64,000 nucleotides of DNA, from NCBI RefSeq assembly GCF_032854445.1, contig NC_088306.1:27187764-27251763 (forward strand), in the 5' to 3' direction. Under the pieces are notes generated by a model, which saw only the letters and a list, made by a program, of their open reading frames with translations, ran no database searches and was not told the DNA's origin. Positions 1-12,066 of the stretch are shown here, one piece after another. This DNA is from Liolophura sinensis. Its lineage: Eukaryota; Mollusca; Polyplacophora; Chitonida; Chitonidae. Numbering within the stretch: position 1 is the first letter of the stretch; each line of letters starts with the position of its first letter. The position numbers were made by a program, and so were the translations under genes.

Positions 1-560
1 TTGAGATGAAGTTTATTGCTTTTGAAATTTCTCAAGAGAGCATGTCAATAGTTTGCTGCATTGTCAAAACAATCAGAGACGATTCAATTCCCTGGTTAAA
101 TTTCCTCACCCAATACATTCCTTTGGTGTCTGTTACGTCCATCTCTTTCCAATTTGATCTGATGTATGTATGGATCGAAACAGACACACCAGCCGTCAAC
201 CAACGTGGAAGTTCTATGTCAATAATCGCAAGGCCAATTTCCAAAACGACGTTTAACACAAGCCGCCAAAGAACTAAGAAAGTATACAAAGTACCAAATT
301 TGGACGGAATCATACAAATAAAAGCAGTCATCAGTTTCCAGTGATGTTGGAAAGTCGAATGAGTGAAATCAGTATTCAAATCGTGTACCATGCTAGTTGA
401 TAAGTTGTCAATAATAACATGTATATATTTCACTGGTGTTTTGATTGCCAATGTTCGTGTACCCAAGGTGGCCATCTAATTTAACACGATGAATATCTGG
501 CCCCTAGCCCCAGGTTACGTGGAATTAGACACAATCTTCAAGTAGAGATTCTGGCCACGC
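1..560. repeat. Dispersed repeat R1, copy 1
   Basis: This stretch is a diverged copy of sequence seen again, in inverted orientation, at about 20930-21345, with a shorter relative at 20385-20525 in direct orientation. Shared blocks include the GTTTAACAC, AGAACTAAGAAAGTA and AACACGATGAATAT segments, in the same order. A minus-strand open frame of 147 codons (32-475) lies in it and is hydrophobic near its middle. The other copies do not keep that frame, so I treat it as part of the repeat and not as a gene. The element class is unknown; no terminal repeats or coding domain were recognised. Confidence 0.6.
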
Positions 561-1223
561 TATCCATGTTTACTGTCAAGAGAATTATACTCACCATAAA
601 ACTTAAAAAACTTTGTAGGCGTTTACAATATTTCACCAGCTCTTAACTTTTTTTCAGGTTTATATTATATAATATATACCGCTAAGAGAGTAAAAACATA
701 GCAACGACGTCAGTGTGATAGCTGGCATATGGTCACCCGTAACCAGTGAAATACGGATTCTTGTCAATTAACCGATACAGAAATTTTTTGGCTAAACAAT
801 ACGTAACTTTATATCATCAGTCATTGTCGCAGTGGAGAGCAATTATCATACGTAAGCGATGAAATCTGGTCTTGCCCTCTTGCATTCTTTTAATGTGATT
901 GTTTACTAAATGTGACAATACATTATTGTGAGGTATTCTAGACCAGTGACGTCTAATAAACTGCAATTAACATCACTGCTTATTTTATGTGACCGTTTGC
1001 CAGCTGTCAGGGTGCCGTTGTTGCTTTGGTTTTAGTCTCTGATGTAGTCTTATATTTCGTCAATTTACCTTAGGGGTTTACTGTAGCTTCTGTAGATGTG
1101 TAAGTTGTAACCCCGACTCCTACCCAGCACCGAGACTTCAGTTGAATCATGTAATCATGGTAATTAATCCTCTACAACCAAGTCCTTGTTCATTGCAGTC
1201 CCTCGGGGCACATAGCACACTTG

Positions 1224-1512
1224 CTAAAGAGGCCGGTACTTTGACTTATCTTTTTCGCTGAGGTCCTGACATAACACAAGGTGCTTGTGTATCTCGCCCC
1301 ACTTTTGAATATTTTCCTTGGGGACAGAATCTGGACATTGCAGACATAAAACATTTTTCCGACCTGTTTCCATAAATTCCGGATATTCCTCTTCCACCGG
1401 CGTTGGCGCCGTTTTGCAGCTTATCATGGCACACTTTTATCTCGCATCTCTCACATGCAATTTCTTTCGTTGGGGACAGTTTGAAGATTTGCTTGCCCTG
1501 ACACAGCTGTAA
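1224..1512 (-). pseudogene. Cys-rich coding-like fragment, frame broken
   Basis: Read on the minus strand, one frame from about 1512 gives a charged segment with CERC and CHDK motifs. A second frame (1224-1427) then gives a Glu/Lys-rich 67-residue segment with LCLQC and ending KDKSKYRPL before a stop. The composition looks protein-like and the Cys pairs suggest a small zinc-binding domain. The frame changes near 1400-1430, so this is either two exons with a missed intron or a decayed gene fragment. The family was not recognised, and chance open frames remain possible. Confidence 0.22.
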
Positions 1513-2198
1513 TACTAACTGTCATTAGGTGTGGAATAAACTATCAAAAGTAGGACAATAAATAATGCGAATAACCACATTAAGGCACATAAATTCAAAT
1601 TCTTTAACTTTTACAATGAGCTAAAATTTCTTGGAGGTGATTATTGGCATAGCCTCCACTCTTCATAACTATGTCTAAATGCGCTTAGCTCGCAACTAGA
1701 GGCTGTATATTCGTCGCGTTGAATTAGATCGTCTAGTTGGATACATTAACAGTTGCGATCGTAGCTGCAGGTGAATTCCAGTTTTCTAAAATTGTCATGC
1801 AAGAAACCACACGAGACCTTTTCTCAGTGAAAATAACAACGTGACCTGAACTCAAAGAAAACGGCTTTAAACAAATAATAAATAATTATATCATCACCTC
1901 TTACAAATTAATGGTATAACCGCAAGTGTGGTGGCGACAACAGATCAGGTGAGGTAAACACTCACAACAAGTGAGGTGAGAGTATTCAGCATGCTATAAT
2001 GTTTAAGCTTCACATTGTCGTCTGAGTATGTCTAGTATTCATATGTTATTATGATTCTATGCTATTTTTCAACATCGAAATGATATACACGTATAATATG
2101 GGATGCCCATCTTGTACACGTGCCCGGTTAGAACTTATTTATATCCATTGACCAGACCTGCTAAAATGACGTTGTAAAACAAACTAAATAGCGTTTGG

Positions 2199-2275
2199 AG
2201 TGAGTGAGTGAGTGAGTGAGTGTTTGGGGTTTAACGGTGTACTTAACAATTTTTCAGTCATATGACGACCATTAT
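2199..2275 (-). mobile_element. SINE family 2, 3'-end fragment
   Basis: A short GTGA tandem is followed by GTGTTTGGGGTTTAACG, TTTTTCAGTCATATGACGAC and then unrelated sequence. The same block opens the longer copies at 24580, 58565 and 62974. The tRNA-like head lies at the far right end of those copies, so this is a truncated tail of a minus-oriented element. Confidence 0.7.
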
Positions 2276-4199
2276 AGTGTCTGGACACCAGGTTTGCACT
2301 GCCTTGTGTCTCTTTGATGCCAAGATTGTCTAGACTTTCTACGCTGCTTAATGGTCTTAAGAGGGGTTGTTTAAAAACGACGGAGTTGGCGCTTATATTA
2401 GACTGTGGGTGATACGGTATACTTACGTCAAGTTCAGTAAAGCGAGAGCAGCACTGATAGTATGAGAGATGGCAAATGGTCCAACGTAACGGGTGAATTT
2501 TGTCTTTAAGAAGACTAATTTTCAGAACAAGTTATTTATTTATTTACATAATTGGTCAGACAAACATTACATATTTATATGGCGACGGTCAAGTACATGG
2601 GTGAAGGAGACGGCAGTTCACAACTTTTAAGTGAGAAGTTCTTAAAATGTGAGTATTTCGCGAAAAGTGACTTGCCATGCTGTCTTAACAGTGTCAGCCT
2701 ACTTCCATATTGTGAGCGCCTTTTACCTCGTGATAGCTTAGATCTGATGAATTTCACCGAGACAAACTATTCTGCCATGAGGGATATATCCAGTTAATTT
2801 CAGCGCAGATAAACAGTGGGTGACAATCAGACACCATCAATTCATCGGTCGTCTCCTACCGACCGTCACTACAAAGGTGTGTATTACAAAGACCAGACCA
2901 CAGGTGATAAGATTGGTGTTCTCATTGTCCAGGAAAATTGTTAAAGCCCCGTCATTTGCTTACGAGACGCTCCTGTTTTCTCGCGGGAAATGTGATGACA
3001 AGCTCTTGTTTCGTTGGATTTAAAGCAGACAACTAGTGATCCTGATAATGCATCTTATTTATTTGGAACAGGACCTATATCCGTACAAGTGCGATCGAAA
3101 TCTCCTGTCTCGTGTCCTTTATGACGAAAGAAGTGATTTCAAGTTTTAGGTTGTGAATTATCCTTATCTGGATAATAATAAACCAAATGGCCCTACAAAT
3201 GACATATACATTAAAGACGTACAGCAGAGGCAGAAATACCGGAGCAGCGATGACAGTGTGACAGCTGGCAAATTTCACAGTTAACACAGTGCAATACGGC
3301 CCCTGGTCAGTTTACCTGTCAGGAAAGTATTCGAACTGTTCATATAAATGAATAAATAGTAGCAAGTTACACTCCCCATAGCACCATGACTTAAGCCGAA
3401 TTAGGTTTATACAACAATACAATATAAGTAAGTATACACAGAGGGTAAAACCACAGCGGCGACGAGTGTGACAGCTGGCTAATGGTCACACGTAATCGGT
3501 GAAATACGACCTCTTGTCAATTGCCCTCAGTTAGGGGTTTATCCTAATTGTTCATGTAAATGCATAAACAGTAGCAAATTACACTCCCCATAGCACCATG
3601 GCTTAAGCCGAATTGGGCAAACAAAAGTTGTGATGTTAATTCCAAATTATTAGACGTCACTTGTCTAGAATTACTCAAAATGCCGTGTTGTCAAATTTAA
3701 CACACAATCACATTAAAACACTGCAAAGAGACCAGGCCTCGGCGATGATACATATCTCGCCGTGTCTTTGTTAGATCCTGTGTAAAATGTAACAATACTA
3801 ATGTTTAGAGCACAATAATCTAGTGCCCGACATACCTCATCCATCATGGACTCGCCCTGTCACAGGAAGACACTGTACATGTGCACACACCTAGTGACTC
3901 CTCGTCGTTATATGACTGAAAAGGTGTTGAAGATTGATCACTTAGAAATAACATTTTGACATCTTAGGCTCATTTGTCGTCTGAGGGTCATTATAAACCT
4001 CTAAAGATCGAGACGAGACTGCAGGAGGTACATTGGGTTTGTTCTGGAATTTGTGTCTCATTCCATGAAATCCAATTTCAAATCTATATTAATATAGTGA
4101 AGTCTGTCTCTCTCTCTCCGATGTGTAACTAATTTGCGTGGGAAGCACTCGTGGGAGCTAAGACCATCAGCTCGATCGTCTTGAGAACCTGTGGTGTCC

Positions 4200-4486
4200 A
4201 ATGCATGGCCCGTCCGCTTCACCTGATGTTCATAATCTGTCCGCTACACCTGGAAATCTCTGTCCTAGGTATGGTCTGTCCGCTACACCTGGAAATCTCT
4301 GTCCTAGGTATGGCCTGTCCGCTACAACTGGAAATCTCTGTCCTAGGCATGGTTTGTCGGATACACCTGGAAATCTCTGTTCTAGGTATGGTCTGTCCAC
4401 TACACCTGAAAATCTCTGTCCTAGGTATGGTCTGTCCGCTACATCTGAAAACCTCTGTCCTATGTATGATCTGTCCGCTAATTATC
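4200..4486. repeat. 39-bp tandem repeat, about 6-7 units
   Basis: The unit contains CTGTCCGCTACACCTGGAAA and CTCTGTCCTAGGTATGG and recurs every 39 bases with a few substitutions. Because 39 is a multiple of three, all frames stay open and produce repetitive 13-residue pseudo-proteins on both strands. I do not regard these as genes. Confidence 0.9.
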
Positions 4487-4489
4487 ACA

Positions 4490-4835
4490 CTTGTCGTCGC
4501 TGCTCTGGTTTTACTCTCTTTTCTGTAGTCACTGATTTTACGTTGCTCTTGTTTTACTCTCTGTGCTGCAGTTATTGATATTACGCTGCTCTTGTTTTAC
4601 TCTCTGTTCTGCGGTCATTGATATTTCGCCGTTCTTGTGTTACTCTCTGTTCTGTAGTCATTGATATCACGCTGGTCTGGTTTTACTCTCTATGTTGTAG
4701 CTATTGATATTACGCTTCTCTGGACTTACTTTATGCCGCAGTCATTGATATCACCCTGCTCTGGTTTTACTCTCTGTGCTGTGGCTATTGATATCACGCT
4801 GCTCTGGTTTTACTCTGTGCCGAAGTCATTAATGT
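4490..4835. repeat. Degenerate ~43-bp tandem repeat
   Basis: About eight imperfect units share GGTTTTACTCTCTGT, CTGTAGTCATTGATAT and ACGCTGCTCT. The unit matches the end module of inverted R2 copies, so it probably arose by local amplification of an R2 end. Confidence 0.75.
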
Positions 4836-5559
4836 TACTCTGCAAAACGCTGGTTTATGTAAACATACATTATAAAGACTACAGCATAGACAGTAAAACC
4901 AGAGCGACGACAACAATGTGATAGCTGGCAAATGGCCACACATACCTAGTGGAATTTGGTCTCTTGTCAGTTTACCTCAGTTTGACGCTAAATGTCCAAA
5001 TAGTAGAACTTAAAATTATTAGGTTGAAATATACGGAGAACGTTACAGAACAGCATAAATATCACGCAGTCGTTTACTCAACGTGTTGTTTTGTCACATT
5101 TATTAAATACCTGCAGAAATATTTCGGTATTTCAGTGCTTGAACTTCGGCGTGTTCAGACGAGAAACTGAGCCGGAGACAGGTGTGCATCAGTTCATAAC
5201 GACTTTACTTTTAAGGTGTCGATTTCTAATTGACAACATAACAAGATAACAAATGCTACGGTGTGGGGTCTAATAAACTGAAACTAACATCAATGCAATT
5301 ATTTTTAACTATTTTTGCTTAACCCATGGTCCTAGAGGACATGTCATTTGCCACTATTTAACAGCTTTCATTAACAGCTTAGAATAAAACCCAAACTGAC
5401 AAGAGACCCTATCTCATCAGTTATCTGTGACCATTTGCCAATTATCACATGTTCTTGTTGCTCTGGTTTTACTATCTAGTATGTAGTCTTTTGTGATATT
5501 TTATTTAGAATGGACCTTGCAAGATGCAGTGAAGAAAATCTCTGGCGACAGATGCCATA

Positions 5560-5937
5560 TTGTTCCTGTATGGGTTTCCCCATTTGAATGATGGCAACAA
5601 CATCCCAAGGCGAATACTACCGGACAAAGCCGCTGGTCTTTGTGTTCAGGCGTTCAACCCTCCACTGGGTTACCGAAGGGTGCCCCACCAGAAAAGGGCA
5701 TTAAACGAAATGGCCAGAAACTACATAGCAAACTCTGCTCAGTTAAAAAGGGTTAAGGCACTTGGGCTCGGAGATAAACTACTAAATCCAGGCCTTGTTG
5801 TTTTTATGTTAGCAATCCTGTCATGTCTTCCGGCAACTGTTTCTTTCTGGATTCGTGTCCTCCAGCCTCCTCAGGTGAAGTTAGCATTGACACTGCTGTT
5901 CACACAATTTGAAAAACTAGATCAAAAGTACACTTGA
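5560..5937 (+). other. Unassigned coding-like open frame
   Basis: A 125-codon frame has non-repetitive, protein-like composition. It includes a segment rich in Pro, Lys and Arg (GYRRVPHQKRALNEMARNY) and a hydrophobic stretch (PGLVVFMLAILSCLPATVSF) that could be one membrane helix. There is no start context or splice signal I trust and no family was recognised. Together with the frames at 5964-6092 and 6089-6448 it may be the remains of one gene or of a mobile element. Confidence 0.25.
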
Positions 5938-6088
5938 GCTGTCGAGAAAATGTCGCACATTTTATGAAGAACATTTCTAATCGGGTTTCTCGTGAAATGC
6001 AAATAAAGGCCCAGCGAATCGGAGAACACAGCCGTGCAAATGACCAAACACAGGGTGAAAAGATGCAGTTTCAAACAGATTTGGACCT

Positions 6089-6448
6089 TTGAACGATGGC
6101 AATGTTGGGGAAAACAATGTTGTTTATGTGTTCAGCATTTTTGATTTCAATAATATCCCCAGTTATAAAATGACGATGAGAAATGTTGAAACAGAAATGG
6201 AGAAACTCACAAAACACTTTCGCGCTTTGATATCACGACACATTTACGACCCAGGCAGAATATGTGATGAAACAGTCGCCTTGCGGCAATATACATCGTC
6301 AGTTTTGATCACCACAATTGCTGAGGGAAGAACAATTAAAACATTTCGGCCAAAGATTCAACGCCGAAGAGGTGCTTCTGCAAAGATAACGAACATATTG
6401 GAGAAAATTTTGTTAGTTCTTCTTGTAATGGATGAGATTTCAGCCTAA
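6089..6448 (+). other. Unassigned coding-like open frame
   Basis: A 119-codon frame starts with ATG and contains a helical, charged middle (MRNVETEMEKLTKHFRALI) and a basic patch (KIQRRRGASAKI). Its opening, with LNDGN-like wording just upstream, resembles the opening of the frame at 5560. This hints at a local duplication. Just upstream, at about 5964-6092, a 42-codon ATG frame is also open and charged. No known domain was recognised. Confidence 0.25.
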
Positions 6449-6732
6449 TGAATAGGATTAAATCATACTGGACAGTTTGATGTTACTCTCTTTGAGCCCT
6501 AAGTCTGTCTACATTTGATCCAAAGAATGCCACCCTGGTGTGGTGATAGTGTTCAAAGAAGCCATTTAGACTTGTTGATGTCTATGGCGCCCGGATTAGT
6601 GGCTGAAAGCCATTTAACATTCACATAGGCCTACATACAGTTGTTGATGATGCCGTATAGTTTATTGTCATGAGTATGATATACTCTCGATACAGTATAC
6701 CACACTGATGTATAACATGATGATGCAGTATC

Positions 6733-6963
6733 GTGCACTGTATCATGGGGATGCAGTATTGTGCACTGTATCATGGTGACGCAGTATCGTGCACTGCATC
6801 ATGGGGATGCAGTATCGTGCACTGTATCATGGGAATGCACTATCGCGCACTGTATCATGGGGATGCAGTATCGTGCACTGCATCATGGGGATGCAGTATC
6901 GTGCACTGTATCATGGGAATACAGTATCGTGCACTGTATCATGGGGATGCAGTATCGGGCACA
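6733..6963. repeat. 28-bp tandem repeat, about 8 units
   Basis: The unit is GATGCAGTATCGTGCACTG followed by TATCATGGG, repeated with single-base variants. Overlapping pseudo-ORFs in three frames read Met-His-Cys-Ile-Met-Gly and similar, and are products of the repeat. GTGCAC within the unit is palindromic. Confidence 0.92.
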
Positions 6964-6984
6964 GGAATATCTGGCTTTCATTCA

Positions 6985-7070
6985 TAGATATACAACGGCG
7001 GTCAGCATTGTGGCGGGAAGAAACCGTCAGAAATTGGGGGAAACCCACGACCAGACCTTCCAACCTGTAT
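6985..7070 (-). mobile_element. SINE family 1 fragment
   Basis: The segment ATATACAACGGCGGTCAGCA through GGGGGAAACCCACGACCAGA matches the body of the full-length element at 43405-43670 in inverted orientation. Both the tail and the tRNA-like head are missing. Confidence 0.6.
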
Positions 7071-7999
7071 GAAACAGGTGATTAGTGGAAAATGTGTGCA
7101 GGTAAAACTTGACAGGTGGCAAGTAAAATTTATTCCCACAGTTTTTTGTCTCTAATCTCTTGTCTCTTATTGTTCTGTACTTTACACGATCATGCTTGGG
7201 CTATTTTACATTACCCTAGCAACGTAATTATAGACGTACAGCATAGAGAGTACAACCAGAGTGGTGTCATAGCTGGCAAATGGTCACATGCAACTGGTGA
7301 AATACGGCCCCTTGCCAACTTACCTCAGTCAGGGTTTTATTCTAACTGTTCTTGTAAATGCATAAATCGTAGCATGGCTCAAGCTGAATAAGGTAAAAAC
7401 ATGTAGTGATGTTAACTGCAGGGGATTAGACGTCTAATATTATTAGTTGTCTAGAATCACTCTAAATATTTCTCATGTTCAGTACATGTATTTACAATAC
7501 ATCATTTTTAGTAATACTGGATCAGTGACATCTAAATAAATTGCATTTCACAGCATTGATTGGCCTTTACATAATAATACTATGATGCTATTGGGGATGT
7601 ATAAGTTGTTATTTTAAAGCTTTGACATGAAGAGTTAAAAGAAGAAATATAAATCAGGGGCCGTATCTCACCGGTTTCGTGTGACCATTTGGCAATTATT
7701 ACACCGTGGTCGCTCCTCTAAGTTTGCTATCGCATCGCGTCGCGTCACGTCACGTTTGTGTATTTGTAGACCAGTGACTATTAAATTGCAATTAATATCA
7801 CTGCATTATATTGTTTTACCTAGTTCTACTTAAAGCATGGTGCTAGGGTATGTGTATTTCCTGGCACTTTAAGCAGTGACTTGGACAGATAGAATAAAGT
7901 CTAATGAGGTTAGTTGACAAGAGTCTGGATTTCACAGTTTACGCTACCAATAGTCAATTATTACAGTGTCATAGCTGCCCTTCACTCTGACTGACTTTG

Positions 8000-9447
8000 A
8001 TATCTTTCCTTTTTTGCATCTGGACAGTGCAGCCTGTGATGTCATATCTGTCCACGTCAGCAGTGATATGAAGCAATACTTCTTGACGCTGCGTGAATCT
8101 TTTTTGTTCAACATAAAAATGGAAACGGACAATTTATAACAGCGTCAGTATGTCATAGTGATATGATCGTCAACTCTATCAGTGCTTTAAAAAATTACAT
8201 GCATCAAACACCTACTAGTCAGATTATGACATGTACATGTATTGGTGTTTATGATAAGTTTTCCGAAATAGTCCGTGGATGTAAATACAGATCTTTGATC
8301 ATAATTTCAGGGAAGACAGACATTCACGGTACAGTGACTTATAGCTTGAATGACGGGATGTTTATTTTCGTTATACAAGTTACGGTGGCGAAATTTGACC
8401 CCCCCCCCCCTCCCCCATCAATGACACGTCGCGAAAATGGTTTCTATAACACAGGCATCAAAGTAACTGTGACGTGGGAAATGAACGAAACGCGCACACA
8501 ACTTGTGGTGGCGAGGTCTTCATATGTATAATTTTATTCACTGGTCCGTGAATATCCCTATGAACATAAACACAGAATGTGACATAAGTAATTTTACACA
8601 GATAGGTTCATTTCAAACATATGCAATAAACAATTCGTGTAGATTATAGAATAATGCATAGTTAAGTATCTTTAGCCCAGAGCGATGGTTATTAGTTATT
8701 ATCCTATATACAGTTACTAGTACACACTGTCTCGTATAGCCTACACCGTTATACACAGTAAACGCTTGACAAAGAGTGCGCACCATTATATTTTCTCAAT
8801 GCAAACTACAAAGCCGAACACATCAAAATGTAATAATATTGTTGCAAACGATATGATAAAGAAATTATCAGACAAATCATGATGAACTTAATTACCCCTG
8901 TTGACCAGGAACACACCAGGAGATACACGTTGTACCCAGCCCAGAATACCCGTACATCACACCGTCAAGACATCTGTGTCTACCTTAATACACAAACATT
9001 AACTGTGTAAAGCAAAGTAACCATTAAATGGTACCAGAGACAAGAAATCCTAATCGGGCAATTTTGATATGAATCACGACAGATATATCGAAGTCTGGTA
9101 CAACTGTACGACAATTCAGTGAAACATATCGTCACATAGCTGCATTGAAAACTACATGTGCAATAGTGGTAATACCAAGTCATAACAAAATTCAAGATAG
9201 AACGAACCATTTATCACGCTGAAAGTAATGGAAAAGTCTACAGAATACCATAACGTTATGATACAGAAATGGGTAAATAACATTGAACATGTGATGATCA
9301 CCTGTACAACTTGCGCACCGGTTTGAACTTTCCGCTAGCTGTAGCCATGTTATTCGGTGGCAGCCGTCTTTACCTAGCACAAGCGAAACGTCGTCACACT
9401 AACTGTTATAAATAACCCACAAATGCAGCTTACTAGGACTATATATA
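8000..9447. other. No gene seen
   Basis: Apart from a C-rich run of about 17 bases (8400-8417), this stretch has only short open frames with no protein-like features on either strand. It ends at the left terminus of the Tc1 element. Confidence 0.6.
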
Positions 9448-9460
9448 CTATCCAAAAAAA
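9448..9460 (+). repeat. Left terminal inverted repeat of the Tc1 element
   Basis: Thirteen bases, CTATCCAAAAAAA, are an exact inverse of 18398-18410. Beyond this the two ends share little, so the TIR is short. Confidence 0.85.
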
Positions 9461-9765
9461 AGGTGTTTTGTTTTATTTTAAAATGAAATAAATACATTTT
9501 GTCTTCATTTCATGAGCAAAATGTGTTTTAATATTGTTAATAGTCACAGTTAGCACACATTTTATTCCTCAAAACATTTCTTGGTTGAAAATGTTGAGTT
9601 TGGAGGCCGTTTTTGGAAGAAGTAAAAAATACAGCACCATACTGCATCACGTGCAGTCTTACACGCCGAACTTACGCATGGAAAGCATACAGTGTGTGAC
9701 TATAAAACTGCAACTTCGGGCCGGAAATCGGCGTCTTTCAAGTGGTGTTTTCAAGCTGATTCAAC

Positions 9766-10773
9766 ATGCCACGTCTTGACACTGTCACAAGAAATATTGC
9801 CATTGGAAGACTTCAAGCTGGGGAGTCCCAATCGTCCATTTCTAGGCGTCTACACGTCAGCCAGAGCACGATTTCACGGCTTGCTGCCCGCTACAACAAT
9901 ACTGGGACAGCAAATGACCGTCGGCGTTCAGGTCGACCACGTGTCACTACAGCAGCCCAAGATCGCTACATAAGGGTCCTCCATTTGCGTGACCGTTGTG
10001 CTACAGCTGAAAGCACAGCAGCCAGCATACCGGGACTGAGGAGGATATCAGGTCAGACAGTGTGGAACAGGCTGAGGGAACATGGACTGAGAGCCAGGAG
10101 GCCCTATGTTGGGATCGTGCTGCGTCCTCACCATCGCGCCAATCGCCTCCGATGGTGTAACAACGTGACTGCATGGAATCTACGCAACTGGCGACGCATT
10201 TGGTTCAGTGATGAGTCCAGATTCCTATTGCAGAGACGTGATGGTAGAAACCGGGTTTACAGACGTGCTCACGAACGTTATGCCCCTAACTGCGTACGCC
10301 AAGTGGAGAGATTTGGTGGAGGGAATGTGATGATGTGGGCAGCAATATCGTATACTGGTCGTACAAATCTTGTCCACGTTCAGGGATATCTTACGGCCGT
10401 ACGCTACCGAGACACCATCCTGCAGCCACACCTCTTACCTGTCATTGACGTTCAGCGGGAGTTGTTCAAGCAGGACAACGCCAGACCGCACACGGCACGT
10501 GTCACAAGGGACCTCCTCGCCGAAAACAATGTAAATGTGCTACCCTGGCCGTCCCGTTCCCCGGATCTTAACCCAATTGAGCATCTGTGGGATGAACTTG
10601 ATCGACGTCTACGCCAACGTCAACCTCAACCCCAAACGCTTCAAGAGCAAGTTGCATGTTTGCAGGAGAAGTGGCAGAACATTCCCCAGGCCTCTATCCA
10701 GCGTCTCATCCAGTCCATGACAAGGCGTGTCAGAACTGTTATTCGTGCCCGTGGTGGTCACAACAGATACTGA
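9766..10773 (+). CDS. Tc1-family DD34E transposase
   Basis: This 335-residue protein cuts and joins the ends of its own transposon. The N-terminal third is a paired-type DNA-binding region: a helix-turn-helix around residues 10-45, an AT-hook-like RRSGRPR near 53-59, and a second helix-turn-helix around 60-115. The C-terminal catalytic domain has the first Asp in FSDESRF, the second Asp in KQDNARPHTA and the Glu in SPDLNPIEH. I count 34 residues between the second Asp and the Glu, which defines the DD34E Tc1 group. Length is typical and there is no internal stop. The start ATG at 9766 gives MPRLDTVTRN, a usual Tc1 opening. The enzyme may be active if the right end, now displaced by the LTR element, can still be used. 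Confidence 0.95.
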   Translation: MPRLDTVTRNIAIGRLQAGESQSSISRRLHVSQSTISRLAARYNNTGTANDRRRSGRPRVTTAAQDRYIRVLHLRDRCATAESTAASIPGLRRISGQTVWNRLREHGLRARRPYVGIVLRPHHRANRLRWCNNVTAWNLRNWRRIWFSDESRFLLQRRDGRNRVYRRAHERYAPNCVRQVERFGGGNVMMWAAISYTGRTNLVHVQGYLTAVRYRDTILQPHLLPVIDVQRELFKQDNARPHTARVTRDLLAENNVNVLPWPSRSPDLNPIEHLWDELDRRLRQRQPQPQTLQEQVACLQEKWQNIPQASIQRLIQSMTRRVRTVIRARGGHNRY

Positions 10774-10903
10774 CATTCCACTCAAGTGGGAGACTCATTG
10801 TGAGTGTCTTACCTCAAGTTGATGGCCTTGTTGTCTAGATATGGACCCTTCCTTAATCTGTGTAAAAAAATATTTGCAGAATAGCAATTCTTATTTAGTT
10901 ATG

Positions 10904-12066
10904 TGTAACAGGTCTAGCGTATGATTAATTCCCCCTTGGTAAGTTTTCTGTAAAAGGAGGTAGGAATTGTATACCCAGCAATCCCTGCACCGTCATCGGC
11001 ATGACGATTCACTGACCAGCAGGTAAATTGAACTTTCTTTGTAATGTATATTATTTTAGAAGCTTAGTAAACTTGTATGACCGTTTTAGTTATGCAAGGA
11101 TGTTTTAACGATGTTTCGAGTGCAATCGCTCGACTGTAACTGTGAACGTGCGAGTTGTAAATGCCAAAAGTTTATACGTAGCCGAGTGTCGCTATGTAAC
11201 GGTAATTGAGCACTCAGTAACACAACGCCTTGGTTCTTACGGCGCAACATATTTTGTCTAGTTAGTATTTGTGAAAAACAGAAACGCCTAAGCGAGTATT
11301 TGCTTTTACTGTTAGTTATTAGTAGAGAGTTATGAGAGATTAAATAGCATTTCAGAAATGTGTTTGAATATTTTTTTGTATTCTTAGATGCATACGGATG
11401 TTTTAGACAAATGCATGTTACGAGCCCTACATTCAGTAAATATGGGTATTATATGTAGATCCAAAATGAAAGGTCCGACGAAGTTAAATGTTTCACTCTT
11501 GGTAATTGATGGAGTGGTGATTACACAACTAGTCATTCGCTACTAGCTTTATTCTGTGTCTGTACACTGAAAATATTTTGTTCACTGTAAAAAATATAAG
11601 ATGCCTATCAGTTTGTTTGAGTTGGAACCGGTCTATAATTAAGTGGCAATACAGGAACAATGTATAGCACTGACAGGTTTAAATACTCGTGCTGTAATTG
11701 TTACACGTCTATATATGTCCATGGCCATAGCATATACAGTCATTATCAAGTTACCCGTGTGGTTGCGGTCATAATAACCCTTCACCATGGTACATGACTA
11801 TTAAGTTAGTGTTGATATATGGTATAAGTGTATTCTAGGACAGTATATAGGTACAGGATATTTGGGTGTAAGCCTATGTTATGTATGGTAAATACATGGA
11901 AGGTTTATAGTATGTATTGTTATTGTCGTTTCAGGTCAGGGTGACCTCCCCTGGTTTTTTTCCTCTCACCGGTGTTTCTCAGAACCGAATAAACTGTTAC
12001 AACTGTGTGGCGGAATTTGGCGTTTTGGTTGAAATTCTTTCTGCAACAAACATGGCCGACCTCACA
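10904..12066 (+). repeat. 5' long terminal repeat
   Basis: This copy runs from TGTAACAG to CTCACA and is the same length as the 3' copy. Near its end (about 11914-11935) a pyrimidine-rich run leads to TCGTTTCAG, a good 3' splice-site look-alike. The gag ATG at 12052 lies inside the last 15 bases. I could not place the transcription start; TATATATG near 11711 and CTATAATTAAG near 11632 are only candidate TATA-like sites. Confidence 0.95.

Larger units (their letters stand above)
660..8000. repeat. Mosaic of dispersed repeat family R2
   Basis: A repeat of several hundred bp recurs here in both orientations. Landmarks in order are TAAAACCAGAGCGACGAC, AGCTGGCAAATGGTCACA, GTGAAATACGG, TGCATAAACAGTAGC, ATAGCACCATGGCTTAAGCC and TTAGACGTCACTTGTCTAGA. 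Copies in this orientation lie near 670-790, 3210-3425, 3430-3720, 4860-5000 and 7230-7450. Inverted copies lie near 940-1075, 5260-5505, 7515-7735 and 7765-7900. Copies are diverged, and I see no coding capacity. It is probably a non-autonomous transposon or foldback family. Outside these copies and the entries below, the region holds no gene I can support. Confidence 0.6.

Noticed and set aside
32-475. 147-codon minus-strand frame as a membrane-protein gene
   Set aside because: The region is repeated at 20385-21345 with the frame broken, so it belongs to repeat R1.
4151-4578. Overlapping frames of about 125 codons
   Set aside because: Products of the 39-bp tandem repeat.
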